Shown here: positions 19,489 through 26,163 of the stretch, piece by piece
Layout: every line of letters begins with the position of its first letter
How positions within the stretch are numbered: the stretch's first letter is position 1
IMG/VR virus record: IMGVR_UViG_3300027720_000016
Span: 1 to 35,070 of that record
Source of the DNA: a virus
DNA length: 35,070 nt
Strand: one strand, 5' to 3'
Position numbers and translations under genes: made by a program
Notes under the pieces: model-generated
The model's database searches: none
What the model saw: only the letters and a program-made list of their open reading frames with translations
Told to the model about the DNA's origin: nothing

Positions 19489-20030
19489 TTTACAGAAGTT
19501 CTTTTTTTAATAAGTTTTTGAACCTCTGGAGAATACTTGAGCCAGGGGTGGTCTGGATTTACCCAGTGTAACAACAAAATTCCAACCTTGTTTGTTTCTG
19601 GCTCTGGAAAAGATTCTTTCCAATGCCTTTGGTCATTTGCTAAAAACAATATGCCTTCGTTTTCATCAAATTCATACTCTTTGTTTTCTATAAATAAATT
19701 CCATGGATGGTTATGGTATATACCTATATCTAGTGTGTACGTGCAAGGCCCGACGTCAAGGTGATCATCTAGCTGAGCATTTATACCTGAGTATTCTGCA
19801 AAAACACCGTATGTTGGAACTATGTTTTCTTGTGCAAATTTTTCTTTTGCAAAGTCAGTAAGTTTATTAAGGCATTCTAGAATGACAACATCGTCAAAAG
19901 AATCTAATCTTTTGCTTCCATAATTATCATAAGAAATGTTTTTTATTTGTGGGTGATTTTCAAAATAATTTTTAATATATTCAAAAAATGGTTTATCAAA
20001 AATATTTTTTATTACTTTTGGCTCAAACAT
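19485..20030 (-). CDS. 2-oxoglutarate/Fe(II)-dependent oxygenase
   Basis: 181 residues. The beta-helix core carries DDHLDVGPCTYTLDIGIY with the H90-x-D92 metal ligands, NEGILFLANDQRHWKESFPE with distal H136, and NKVGILLLHWV with K148 as the likely 2-oxoglutarate ligand. This resembles small phage and bacterial 2OG oxygenases. It differs from the 18233-18880 enzyme in the spacing after the HxD motif, so the substrates may differ. It is tightly linked to neighbours by ATGA-type overlap and three-base spacing. Substrate unknown. Confidence 0.75.
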   Translation of the reverse strand: MFEPKVIKNIFDKPFFEYIKNYFENHPQIKNISYDNYGSKRLDSFDDVVILECLNKLTDFAKEKFAQENIVPTYGVFAEYSGINAQLDDHLDVGPCTYTLDIGIYHNHPWNLFIENKEYEFDENEGILFLANDQRHWKESFPEPETNKVGILLLHWVNPDHPWLKYSPEVQKLIKKRTSVK

Positions 20031-20032
20031 TT

Positions 20033-20554
20033 TTACCTATCTATATAGCATATGCCAACTAAGAGCTCTCCGCTTGTAACTCCATCGATAAGATATGAAT
20101 ACTCTTCAGATGAAGGGAAAACTATTAGCTTGCCCTTTTCCAACGGAATGGAAAGGTCTTTATTTAAAAACTTAATATATGACCCTAAATGACTATCTCC
20201 TATTACATATATTTGAACTATAGTATCATTTAATGCTGGGTTAACAAATCTTTGTTCGTAAGAAACGCCCTCTGTTACTTTTAAAAATACATTATCATTA
20301 AACCAGGTAATGGACATCCCTTTTTCTTTAATATACGATTTAATTTCTTTAAGAAAACTTACTTGAAGCTTTCTATTTTCAAGATTTAAACCTCGTATAT
20401 TAGCTGTCTTAATAATTCCCTCTTTAAATCCGTTGCCTCTTTCTAGCCACGCAACCTCTTCGTAATCCGAAAGCAATTGTTGTAAAATTGCATCTCTTGA
20501 GTACAGAGAGTCGTAAACATTTATATCAAAATGTGATGCTGTTTTATTAATCAT
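20033..20554 (-). CDS. double-stranded beta-helix protein, degenerate oxygenase-like
   Basis: 173 residues from the ATG at 20554, which has AGGTGG at a good distance; a GTG at 20563 would add three residues. The C-terminal part has NKDLSIPLEKGKLIVFPSSE followed by YSYLIDGVTSGELLVGICYI, the strand pattern of 2OG oxygenases (P-x-x-G-x-L-(I/V)-x-FPS ... G-x-x-x-x-x-x-x-W). The distal His position is Tyr or Ser, and no HxD is present, only GDSHLGSYI. It is probably an inactive or altered member of the cluster. Confidence 0.5.
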   Translation of the reverse strand: MINKTASHFDINVYDSLYSRDAILQQLLSDYEEVAWLERGNGFKEGIIKTANIRGLNLENRKLQVSFLKEIKSYIKEKGMSITWFNDNVFLKVTEGVSYEQRFVNPALNDTIVQIYVIGDSHLGSYIKFLNKDLSIPLEKGKLIVFPSSEEYSYLIDGVTSGELLVGICYIDR

Positions 20555-21098
20555 TTCTTCCACCTACTCTATGTCCATGCCAAACATTTGGAAAAATTGG
20601 ATCTCTTGGTGGCTCTATGTCATATCTAGAGTTAGCGGAAAGATTATCTGTTGGGCTGTTTGGCTCTGGTTGTTCGTTTAAAATTGATTTTGCTTGTATG
20701 TAAGCTTTATTAGCAGCAGCATGCCTATCTTTGCTTCCATTTATTATCTCACCATTTAGATAATTATAAAAGCATGCTCTTAAAATCAATCCCACAATAT
20801 GCAAATATCCATTTTTACGCATTAGTGGATTGATGTAGAGTCTGTCAGCATTATTTTCTAGATCAAATGTCACATATATGTCTGGATAAGAAGATGTAAT
20901 AAAGTCAGAAACTATGACAGTACCTGGCTTTTGTTCGTCATTAAAATACAAAGAGGCAACATATTTTGTATTTGATAGAGACATTTTTGTTATCTGAATC
21001 CAGCTTTTTTTAAACTGATCAGGTAATTTTGAAAAAATAGGAATTGAATGCCCATTTATTTTTTTTGAATCTATAATATTATATTGCAACTGAGTCAT
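20547..21098 (-). CDS. unknown protein in oxygenase cluster
   Basis: 183 residues, not recognised with confidence. The middle (TFDLENNADRLYINPLMRKNG then HIVGLILRACFYNYLNG) faintly resembles the core of an N-acetyltransferase (strand, then a glycine/arginine-rich acyl-CoA loop and helix), but the key RxxGxG/A loop is not present. The C-terminus is polar and Pro/Asn-rich. A clear AAAGGA ribosome site precedes the ATG. It overlaps the Hint-protein gene by 20 bases and the next gene by 8. Function unknown; an acetyltransferase call would be speculative. Confidence 0.55.
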   Translation of the reverse strand: MTQLQYNIIDSKKINGHSIPIFSKLPDQFKKSWIQITKMSLSNTKYVASLYFNDEQKPGTVIVSDFITSSYPDIYVTFDLENNADRLYINPLMRKNGYLHIVGLILRACFYNYLNGEIINGSKDRHAAANKAYIQAKSILNEQPEPNSPTDNLSANSRYDIEPPRDPIFPNVWHGHRVGGRND

Positions 21099-22239
21099 GG
21101 GTCAACATCCTTTCAGTAAAGAACATATCGTATGGCTCACAGTTAATAGATACAGTCTCATGGACTACTGGAACAACTTCATACATGGTAATAGACTCCC
21201 ATGTGCTAGTTTCATATGAATATACTAAATCAGTTTCTGGTAATACATCTGCAGACATAACAAATTTTGCTTCACCATCTCTTTTTATTAAAACAAAGTG
21301 ATATTGAGAGAATATGTCTCCGTTAATAACAACGCCATAGTTTGACTGCTGGCGATATATAGCAACAATTGTAGTTATTGCTACTTCTAAATTTGGATTT
21401 GAGTCCGACCATTCTAGTGCTGCTCCAATAGCGCTTGGTCCACCCTCATAAGGGAAACCATCAATATTTGCAGAAATAAGAGTATCTCCAACTTCAAGAT
21501 CGTCTGCCTTTACAAGACCATCTGTTGTTCTAATTAATGTTGAAACTCCAACGCTCTTAAACCCTGGCGTCCACCCTGGGCCAAAGATTGTAAAGCTTGG
21601 GTCTGCAGGGAAAGATGGGTCTGCAGGGAAGGATGGGTCTGCAGGGAAGGATGGGTCTGCAGGAAAGCTTGGGTCTGCAGGAACAAAGCCTGGGCTAGCA
21701 AATCCTGGGCTAGCAAATCCTGGGCTAGGGTCATAAGAAATTCCAAACTCTGGTATAAGGGGAACTCTTCCATTGTAAATCTGAATTGTTCTGCTACCTG
21801 TTCCGCTTAAAGAAAATGTTATTTGAGATGAGTTTGCATTCCAGCTACCAATGTTTGATCCATTAACTGCAATGTTTGTAGGTAGCGTTTGAAAACTTCC
21901 ATTAATTGTTACAGTAGATCCATTCCAGCTTGAAGAAGATACTGATGAATTTTGTGGGGGATCTGGTGGGGGAGCAAACCCTGGATTAAAACTAGGTGGG
22001 GCAACATAATTAAAATAAGTAAATGTAACTTTATCGCCTATCTTTAATGTTGTATTTACACTAATTGGTTGCTCTTTAATATTTGTATTAATGGCGCTAT
22101 TTGTTGTATTTTCTGCTACTTCTTCCCAGGTTAGACCGACTGCCTCAAGAGTCTGTTTAGCTTGTGTCCTTGTTAGCCCGCCAATATTTGGCATGTTAAC
22201 TTTTCTTATGCCAAAACGACCAAAGAATCTTCTTATCAT
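21079..22239 (-). CDS. PASTA plus Hint-domain protein
   Basis: 386 residues in four parts. Residues 16-78 form a PASTA domain (MPNIGGLTRTQAKQTLEAVG), which in other proteins binds peptidoglycan or beta-lactams. Residues 80-170 are a Pro-rich linker and a beta domain. Residues 172-216 contain ASPGF repeats then five PADPSF repeats. Residues 230-386 resemble a Hint (intein/hedgehog) domain: STLIRTTDGLVKADDLEVGD, the SQYHFVLIKRDG block with H314, and the ending PYDMFFTERMLTHDSVAI. The usual first Cys is absent and the C-terminal HN pair is H381-D382, so splicing is unlikely but cleavage cannot be excluded. It is probably a virion component. Confidence 0.65.
   Translation of the reverse strand: MIRRFFGRFGIRKVNMPNIGGLTRTQAKQTLEAVGLTWEEVAENTTNSAINTNIKEQPISVNTTLKIGDKVTFTYFNYVAPPSFNPGFAPPPDPPQNSSVSSSSWNGSTVTINGSFQTLPTNIAVNGSNIGSWNANSSQITFSLSGTGSRTIQIYNGRVPLIPEFGISYDPSPGFASPGFASPGFVPADPSFPADPSFPADPSFPADPSFPADPSFTIFGPGWTPGFKSVGVSTLIRTTDGLVKADDLEVGDTLISANIDGFPYEGGPSAIGAALEWSDSNPNLEVAITTIVAIYRQQSNYGVVINGDIFSQYHFVLIKRDGEAKFVMSADVLPETDLVYSYETSTWESITMYEVVPVVHETVSINCEPYDMFFTERMLTHDSVAI
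21593..21730 (-). repeat. in-frame tandem repeats (5 x 18 bp, 3 x 15 bp)
   Basis: Five nearly identical 18-bp units (AAGGATGGGTCTGCAGGG and variants on the plus strand, 21593-21682) encode PADPSF. Three 15-bp units at 21686-21730 (AATCCTGGGCTAGCA and variants) encode ASPGF and the preceding PSPGF. They form the linker of the PASTA-Hint protein. Unit number may vary between relatives. Confidence 0.9.
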
Positions 22240-22245
22240 TTTATT

Positions 22246-23346
22246 TTATACTGCTAGGTCACCCAATACGACCCAACTGTTACTGCCTCTCTTTAATACC
22301 GATGCGCTTGACCACTGTGTTCTAAGCTTGAGACCTGGTGTAGAATTTGGTGTAAATCCTGTTCCAGCTATAGTAACCTGTGAGGTTCCTGTTTGTAAAA
22401 TTTCTATTGATGTGCCTATTGGAAAATTATACATTGCGTCAGAAGGTATTGTCAAGGTTCCGCCGCCTGACATTTCTATAAGCTTTCCTGTATCTGTAGA
22501 CTGAAGTGTATATGATCCGCTTTGTGAATTAAATGAAATTATTTCGTTTATTTTAGCGTCTAGGGCTGTTTGTACTAAAGTTGATATTGGTTTTCCTGCA
22601 TCGGAAGTATTGTCAACATTTCCAAGACCTACGTGTGCTTTTGTTACGCCTGCTACAGTTCCTGTAAAAGTTGGCGATGCTATGGGAGCATATGTTGTTG
22701 CTGCCAAGGAGGAGTCTAGCTTGTTTCCTATTGTTGTTGTTATGCTTGTAGCAAAATTAGGATCATCTGCAAATGCTGCGGCTAGCTCGTTTAGTGTATC
22801 TAGAGTACTAGGAGCAGAGTCCACAAGATTAGCTATTGCGGTTGAAATTGCTGTATTTCTATTTGTTACTTCTGTAGAAATTGCTGAAGACAACTCTGTG
22901 TCTCTGGTAATTGCTGCTGGAATTTCAGAATCTGGAATTTTTCCATTTTCATCAAGAGTGGCAACTCCATCTGCGTTTCCATATTGGCTAAGTGGAATAT
23001 ATGTTGTTGCGGAAGTTGCTCCTAAAGAAGAAACAGCTGTATCTACATATGTTTTATTTGCAATAGTGCTATCTACGGATAATGTTAATTTTCCAGCAAC
23101 TGCGTCAAAAGATTTATCTAAGCCAGTTCCGTCTAAGACAGTATCGGCAATATTTGCTTGAGTTAAACTTAAAAGTTCTGAAGGGGCTATACTAAAAAAT
23201 GGAAGAGCTGCCCACAAAGAAGATCCGTTTCCAACTTTTATTTTACCTAGAGTTGTATCTAATGCAATTTCTCCAGCTGCAAGAACATTTGTAGATGCAT
23301 TCCATTGAGCTGTAGTACCTCTTCTAATTCTTATACTAACTGCCAT
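22246..23346 (-). CDS. tail fibre with Mtd-like N-terminal module
   Basis: 366 residues. The first 50 (SIRIRRGTTAQWNASTNVLA, then GEIALDTTLGKIKVGNGSSLW) match the N-terminal prism module of phage major-tropism-determinant and related fibre proteins. Next come fibre repeats including TAIANLVDSAPSTLDTLNEL and DDPNFATSITTTIGNKL, shared with the 641-residue fibre. The C-terminal domain has LIEMSGGGTLTIPSDAMYNF then IGTSIEILQTGTSQVTIAG, a common fibre-tip beta domain. It is coupled to its upstream gene by a TAATG overlap. No reverse transcriptase or template repeat of a diversity-generating retroelement is visible. Confidence 0.75.
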   Translation of the reverse strand: MAVSIRIRRGTTAQWNASTNVLAAGEIALDTTLGKIKVGNGSSLWAALPFFSIAPSELLSLTQANIADTVLDGTGLDKSFDAVAGKLTLSVDSTIANKTYVDTAVSSLGATSATTYIPLSQYGNADGVATLDENGKIPDSEIPAAITRDTELSSAISTEVTNRNTAISTAIANLVDSAPSTLDTLNELAAAFADDPNFATSITTTIGNKLDSSLAATTYAPIASPTFTGTVAGVTKAHVGLGNVDNTSDAGKPISTLVQTALDAKINEIISFNSQSGSYTLQSTDTGKLIEMSGGGTLTIPSDAMYNFPIGTSIEILQTGTSQVTIAGTGFTPNSTPGLKLRTQWSSASVLKRGSNSWVVLGDLAV

Positions 23347-23642
23347 TATGGTGCTCCTCCGTCGACTATATTAAGCTCTGTTTGACCAGTTAGCTGTGGT
23401 GTTCCGCCATCTACAAAAGTTGCGGCAGTTGTAACTGCTTGAACCGAATAAATTTCTCCATCATAGGTGTGCTCATGAATAAGCAAGCCAGTTTCTGCTC
23501 CGCCAACTGGTTTCCATTCTGTTCCTGTGTATACACGAAGCTCTTGAGCGACGCTATTATAATAAATAGCTCCAACTACTCCTTGTAATGGATCAGAAGA
23601 TAATTCTGTCGTATGGATCGGGACTAATCTTTTTACAGACAT
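23346..23642 (-). CDS. small tail fibre-associated protein
   Basis: 98 residues. The segment DPLQGVVGAIYYNSVAQELR followed by VYTGTEWKPVG is the G-x-IYYN...L-x-VYTG-x-x-W module frequent in phage fibre proteins, also present near the start of the 23653-24954 protein. The C-terminal part ends with VDGGTPQLTGQTELNIVDGG. It is likely an adaptor or part of a fibre. It is translationally coupled to the Mtd-like fibre gene. Confidence 0.55.
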   Translation of the reverse strand: MSVKRLVPIHTTELSSDPLQGVVGAIYYNSVAQELRVYTGTEWKPVGGAETGLLIHEHTYDGEIYSVQAVTTAATFVDGGTPQLTGQTELNIVDGGAP

Positions 23643-23652
23643 TTAAATCTCC

Positions 23653-24954
23653 TTAACCAGTAATTACGACTCTGTATGCTCCACTTGCAGGGGCTGTTGC
23701 AAATTTTAATGTAACTGTATTTGATGATGTACGCTCAACATCTGTTTCAACAAGAGCCTTAGTTCCTGATGTTTCAAAAACTTGAACAGTAACGTCATCT
23801 GATCCCAAATTATGTGAAACAACTAAAGCTGTTAATGTGTCTGGATTTGCAAGATCTACTGCATACTTGCGAGCAATTGCATGGTAGTTTGTACCATTAT
23901 TTGTGAGTGTCCAGTTGTCGCTTGTTTCATTCCACAGAATTTCAACATCTGCACCATCTCCACGCTCTACACGAATTCCAGCATCTGCTAAAGGAATTCC
24001 AATAAAGTCGGTATTTAAATTAATCTTATTATCAACAATATTTATTTGAGTAGTATTTACTGAGTTAATTGTTCCTGTTACGTTTAGGTCTCCGCCAACA
24101 TTTAAATCATTAGTAATTGTTACATTATCTGGAAGACCAATTGTTACTGTTGTGCCTTCACCTGATGTAGGACTTACTGTTACTTCATTTGCTGTTCCTT
24201 GAATATTTTGTACATAATCCCCAGTTGTATCATCACCAAGAACTACAGAGTTTGGGGCGACTGTAGTTGTGATTGTTACATCGCCAAGGTTCGTCATTGT
24301 TCCAGTACCAGTTACATCTCCTGAGAGTGTAATTACTGAATCTTTGTTAATAGATACTGCGCCTGATGTTACTGTAAAGTCTGTTGCGTTAAATGAAGCA
24401 ACACCCTTATTTGTGCTTGTTGCATCTTCTGCTGAAACTGTAATTGTATTATTTGTTACAGCTACATCAATTCCTTCTCCGCCTGCAACTGTTAATGTAT
24501 CAGTTAAAAGGTTAACTGTGTCTGTTCCAGTGTCTCCAGCGATTGATAGGTTTGTTGCTACGTCTGTTTCGGATGCGGCAGTCAAACGACCTTGTGCATC
24601 TACTGTAAATGATGGGATCTTTGTTTGTGAGCCGTATGAACCAGCAGTTACTGCGGTATTATCTAAATCTATTGTTAGTGTTCCAGCGGCATCGCTATAT
24701 GTTGATGTTAAACCAACTCCGCCTATAATTGCTGAACCAATTACATCCTGAATAACCTCTGTGGATCCAGACATCGGCATCCATGGGCCGTTTGGTGATG
24801 CAAGTCCATTGTAGTAATACATTGTATTACTAGATGTGTCATAGTAAATTTGTCCAGATACTGGGTTGGATGGAGCAGCACCTAAGTTTTGGATTCTAGC
24901 ATTTAGTAACTCATTCTTATTGAGGTCTAAACTAACTAAGAATTTTTTTGCCAT
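23653..24954 (-). CDS. tail fibre / virion structural protein
   Basis: 433 residues. The N-terminus has PVSGQIYYDTSSNTMYYYNG. Then come the phage-typical YGSQTKIPSFTVDAQGRLTA repeat and blocks such as GDTGTDTVNLLTDTLTVAGG and GGEGIDVAVTNNTITV, which recur in structural proteins of marine and freshwater tailed phages. The C-terminus (VVSHNLGSDDVTVQVFETSG) resembles the end of the 24967-25419 protein (VVINHNLGFGPNVTVISSAG), suggesting a shared tip domain. No enzyme motif is seen. Confidence 0.7.
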   Translation of the reverse strand: MAKKFLVSLDLNKNELLNARIQNLGAAPSNPVSGQIYYDTSSNTMYYYNGLASPNGPWMPMSGSTEVIQDVIGSAIIGGVGLTSTYSDAAGTLTIDLDNTAVTAGSYGSQTKIPSFTVDAQGRLTAASETDVATNLSIAGDTGTDTVNLLTDTLTVAGGEGIDVAVTNNTITVSAEDATSTNKGVASFNATDFTVTSGAVSINKDSVITLSGDVTGTGTMTNLGDVTITTTVAPNSVVLGDDTTGDYVQNIQGTANEVTVSPTSGEGTTVTIGLPDNVTITNDLNVGGDLNVTGTINSVNTTQINIVDNKINLNTDFIGIPLADAGIRVERGDGADVEILWNETSDNWTLTNNGTNYHAIARKYAVDLANPDTLTALVVSHNLGSDDVTVQVFETSGTKALVETDVERTSSNTVTLKFATAPASGAYRVVITG

Positions 24955-24966
24955 TTTCTTTCTCCT

Positions 24967-25419
24967 TTACGACAGATGCGCTGTCCCTGAAAATGGTTGG
25001 GCCATCGTCAGTGTTAATCTATTAAGACTATTATAATCTATTCCTGTTTCCAATACGTCGCCTGCGCTAGATATTACGGTTACATTGGGACCGAATCCTA
25101 AATTATGATTTATTACTACAGAATATACCCCATCTACTGGGCCTTGAACCTGAGACATTTCCCAGGAGTAAACGAAAGCGATATCGTCTTTGGTAGCAAG
25201 ATCAATTTTGTTGGCCCCGCTCCAAGTGGTGCTTGATAGCTTTGGTCCGTAAAATTCATTTGTTGTTGTATTGAAGTAAAAGTCTCCTTCAATTCCAACG
25301 CTGTCTAGTGGGGCAGATGGTCCACTAAGTATAGATTTTCCTCTAGGTCCTTGAGGGCCTGGAGATGAAAGAACAACCTTGTTTATCTGTTCCGTAATCT
25401 TTACAATATTTTCTGCCAT
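24967..25419 (-). CDS. short fibre protein with a collagen-like stub
   Basis: 150 residues. A short PGPQGPRGKS segment near residues 20-29 is a minimal collagen-like stretch, followed by the G-DFYFNTTTNEFYGPK module and a C-terminal domain (GVYSVVINHNLGFGPNVTVI) shared with the neighbouring 433-residue protein. It overlaps the upstream gene by one base. A structural role in the distal tail is likely. Confidence 0.6.
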   Translation of the reverse strand: MAENIVKITEQINKVVLSSPGPQGPRGKSILSGPSAPLDSVGIEGDFYFNTTTNEFYGPKLSSTTWSGANKIDLATKDDIAFVYSWEMSQVQGPVDGVYSVVINHNLGFGPNVTVISSAGDVLETGIDYNSLNRLTLTMAQPFSGTAHLS

Positions 25420-25766
25420 TAGATGGTTACCGATCTACTTAGAGTTAAAAAGCCCTCAACAAGTTTTGTTTTTGTATTATTGCTATCTGTAATCATTATG
25501 TCGTAGGAAGATTTTGGGTGAAATAGCTTGCTTGTTTGAGCAGGGGTCATTGTGCATGTAACTCTTCCAAGCGGTCCATTAATTGTAATTCCGCCAGATG
25601 GTGAGGTCAAAGTAAATGATAATTTAGATCCGCCTTTTGTATCTCTAACCTGCATTTTTGCGGTGGCTCCAGAAAGGTTTATAGGTACATCATTGTTATC
25701 GGTATAGTCAATAACAAATGAAAAAGTAGTATTTTGATCAACTTCAAAGTTTTTTTGCGCTGCCAC
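25419..25766 (-). CDS. small tail/baseplate protein (BppU-like N-domain)
   Basis: 115 residues, starting with GTG at 25766 behind an AGGGGT ribosome site. The pattern VDQNTTFSFVIDYTDNNDVP followed by INLSGATAKMQVRD, then PSGGITINGPLGRVTCTMTP, is the beta sandwich found at the N-terminus of many phage baseplate or receptor-binding proteins (BppU-like). The gene follows the strong terminator of the holin gene, so transcription of the fibre block either starts here from an unseen promoter or reads through. Confidence 0.6.
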   Translation of the reverse strand: MAAQKNFEVDQNTTFSFVIDYTDNNDVPINLSGATAKMQVRDTKGGSKLSFTLTSPSGGITINGPLGRVTCTMTPAQTSKLFHPKSSYDIMITDSNNTKTKLVEGFLTLSRSVTI

Positions 25767-25782
25767 GGTTACCCCTAATTAG

Positions 25783-25814
25783 AAAAGCCCTTATGGTTAT
25801 TTTACCATAAGGGC
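25783..25814 (-). terminator. Rho-independent terminator
   Basis: A perfect 11-bp stem (25787-25797 pairing with 25804-25814, GCCCTTATGGT) with a six-base loop is followed on the minus strand by TTTTCT. It lies just beyond the stop of the holin-like gene (25839). On the plus strand no T-run follows, so it acts leftward. Confidence 0.85.
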
Positions 25815-25838
25815 GCTTCTAATCTATATTAAATTTTA

Positions 25839-26075
25839 TTACTTTGCTACGAATCCAAATTCTTTGTTGCTTGGGCTTAGAGCCTTTAGAATTACTGGTG
25901 CAACAGCTGCTACGCCACCCATTAGAAGGTCTCTTGGATTTGTATTGCCAGTCATATATAAAGCAATTGCTGCTGAAAGAAATGCACGAGCATATGTTCC
26001 AAGCGCTGCTAAAATTTGTTCTGTCATTGTTACCTTTCCATCTTTGTTTAAATCCAACTTATTGAATTTAGCCAT
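25839..26075 (-). CDS. holin-like membrane protein with N-terminal EF-hand
   Basis: 78 residues. Residues 8-19 are a complete EF-hand loop, DLNKDGKVTMTE, with D8, N10, D12, the obligatory Gly13, T16 and E19. It is followed by hydrophobic segments at about 28-42 (RAFLSAAIALYMTG) and 50-65 (LLMGGVAAVAPVIL), and the ending LKALSPSNKEFG. The membrane part resembles small holin-type proteins of actinobacterial phages. The ribosome site GGAG lies eight bases before the ATG. A promoter sits about 60 bases upstream and a terminator just downstream, so it is a single-gene unit. Holin function is inferred; calcium response would be unusual. Confidence 0.65.
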   Translation of the reverse strand: MAKFNKLDLNKDGKVTMTEQILAALGTYARAFLSAAIALYMTGNTNPRDLLMGGVAAVAPVILKALSPSNKEFGFVAK

Positions 26076-26091
26076 TTTATCATCTCCATTT

Positions 26092-26128
26092 TGGGCGGGG
26101 TGCCCAGAATTTTGGGGAATATCCCCAA
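26092..26128 (-). promoter_or_regulatory. two hairpins between the reductase and holin-like genes
   Basis: Stem TTGGGGA/TCCCCAA (26112-26118 with 26122-26128) and stem TGGGC/GCCCA (26092-26096 with 26102-26106) lie between the promoter at 26136-26163 and the holin-like start at 26075. They would sit in its 5' leader. The first hairpin could alternatively be a weak terminator for the reductase gene, but the T-run after it is poor. Confidence 0.5.
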
Positions 26129-26135
26129 TACTATA

Positions 26136-26163
26136 ATTCTACCATATTAGGCAGATATGTCTA
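26136..26163 (-). promoter_or_regulatory. promoter of the holin-like gene
   Basis: Minus strand has TAGACA (26163-26158), a 16-base spacer and TAGAAT (26141-26136) with TGG before it (extended -10, TGGTAGAAT). It overlaps the 3' end of the ribonucleotide reductase gene. It would give a leader of about 55 bases carrying two hairpins. Confidence 0.6.

Noticed and set aside
20547-21098. Calling this gene an acetyltransferase.
   Set aside because: The acyl-CoA loop motif is not intact and the resemblance is weak, so it is left as unknown.
22246-23346. Diversity-generating retroelement suggested by the Mtd-like N-terminus.
   Set aside because: No reverse transcriptase, accessory gene or template/variable repeat pair is visible in the window, and the N-module alone is common in ordinary fibres.
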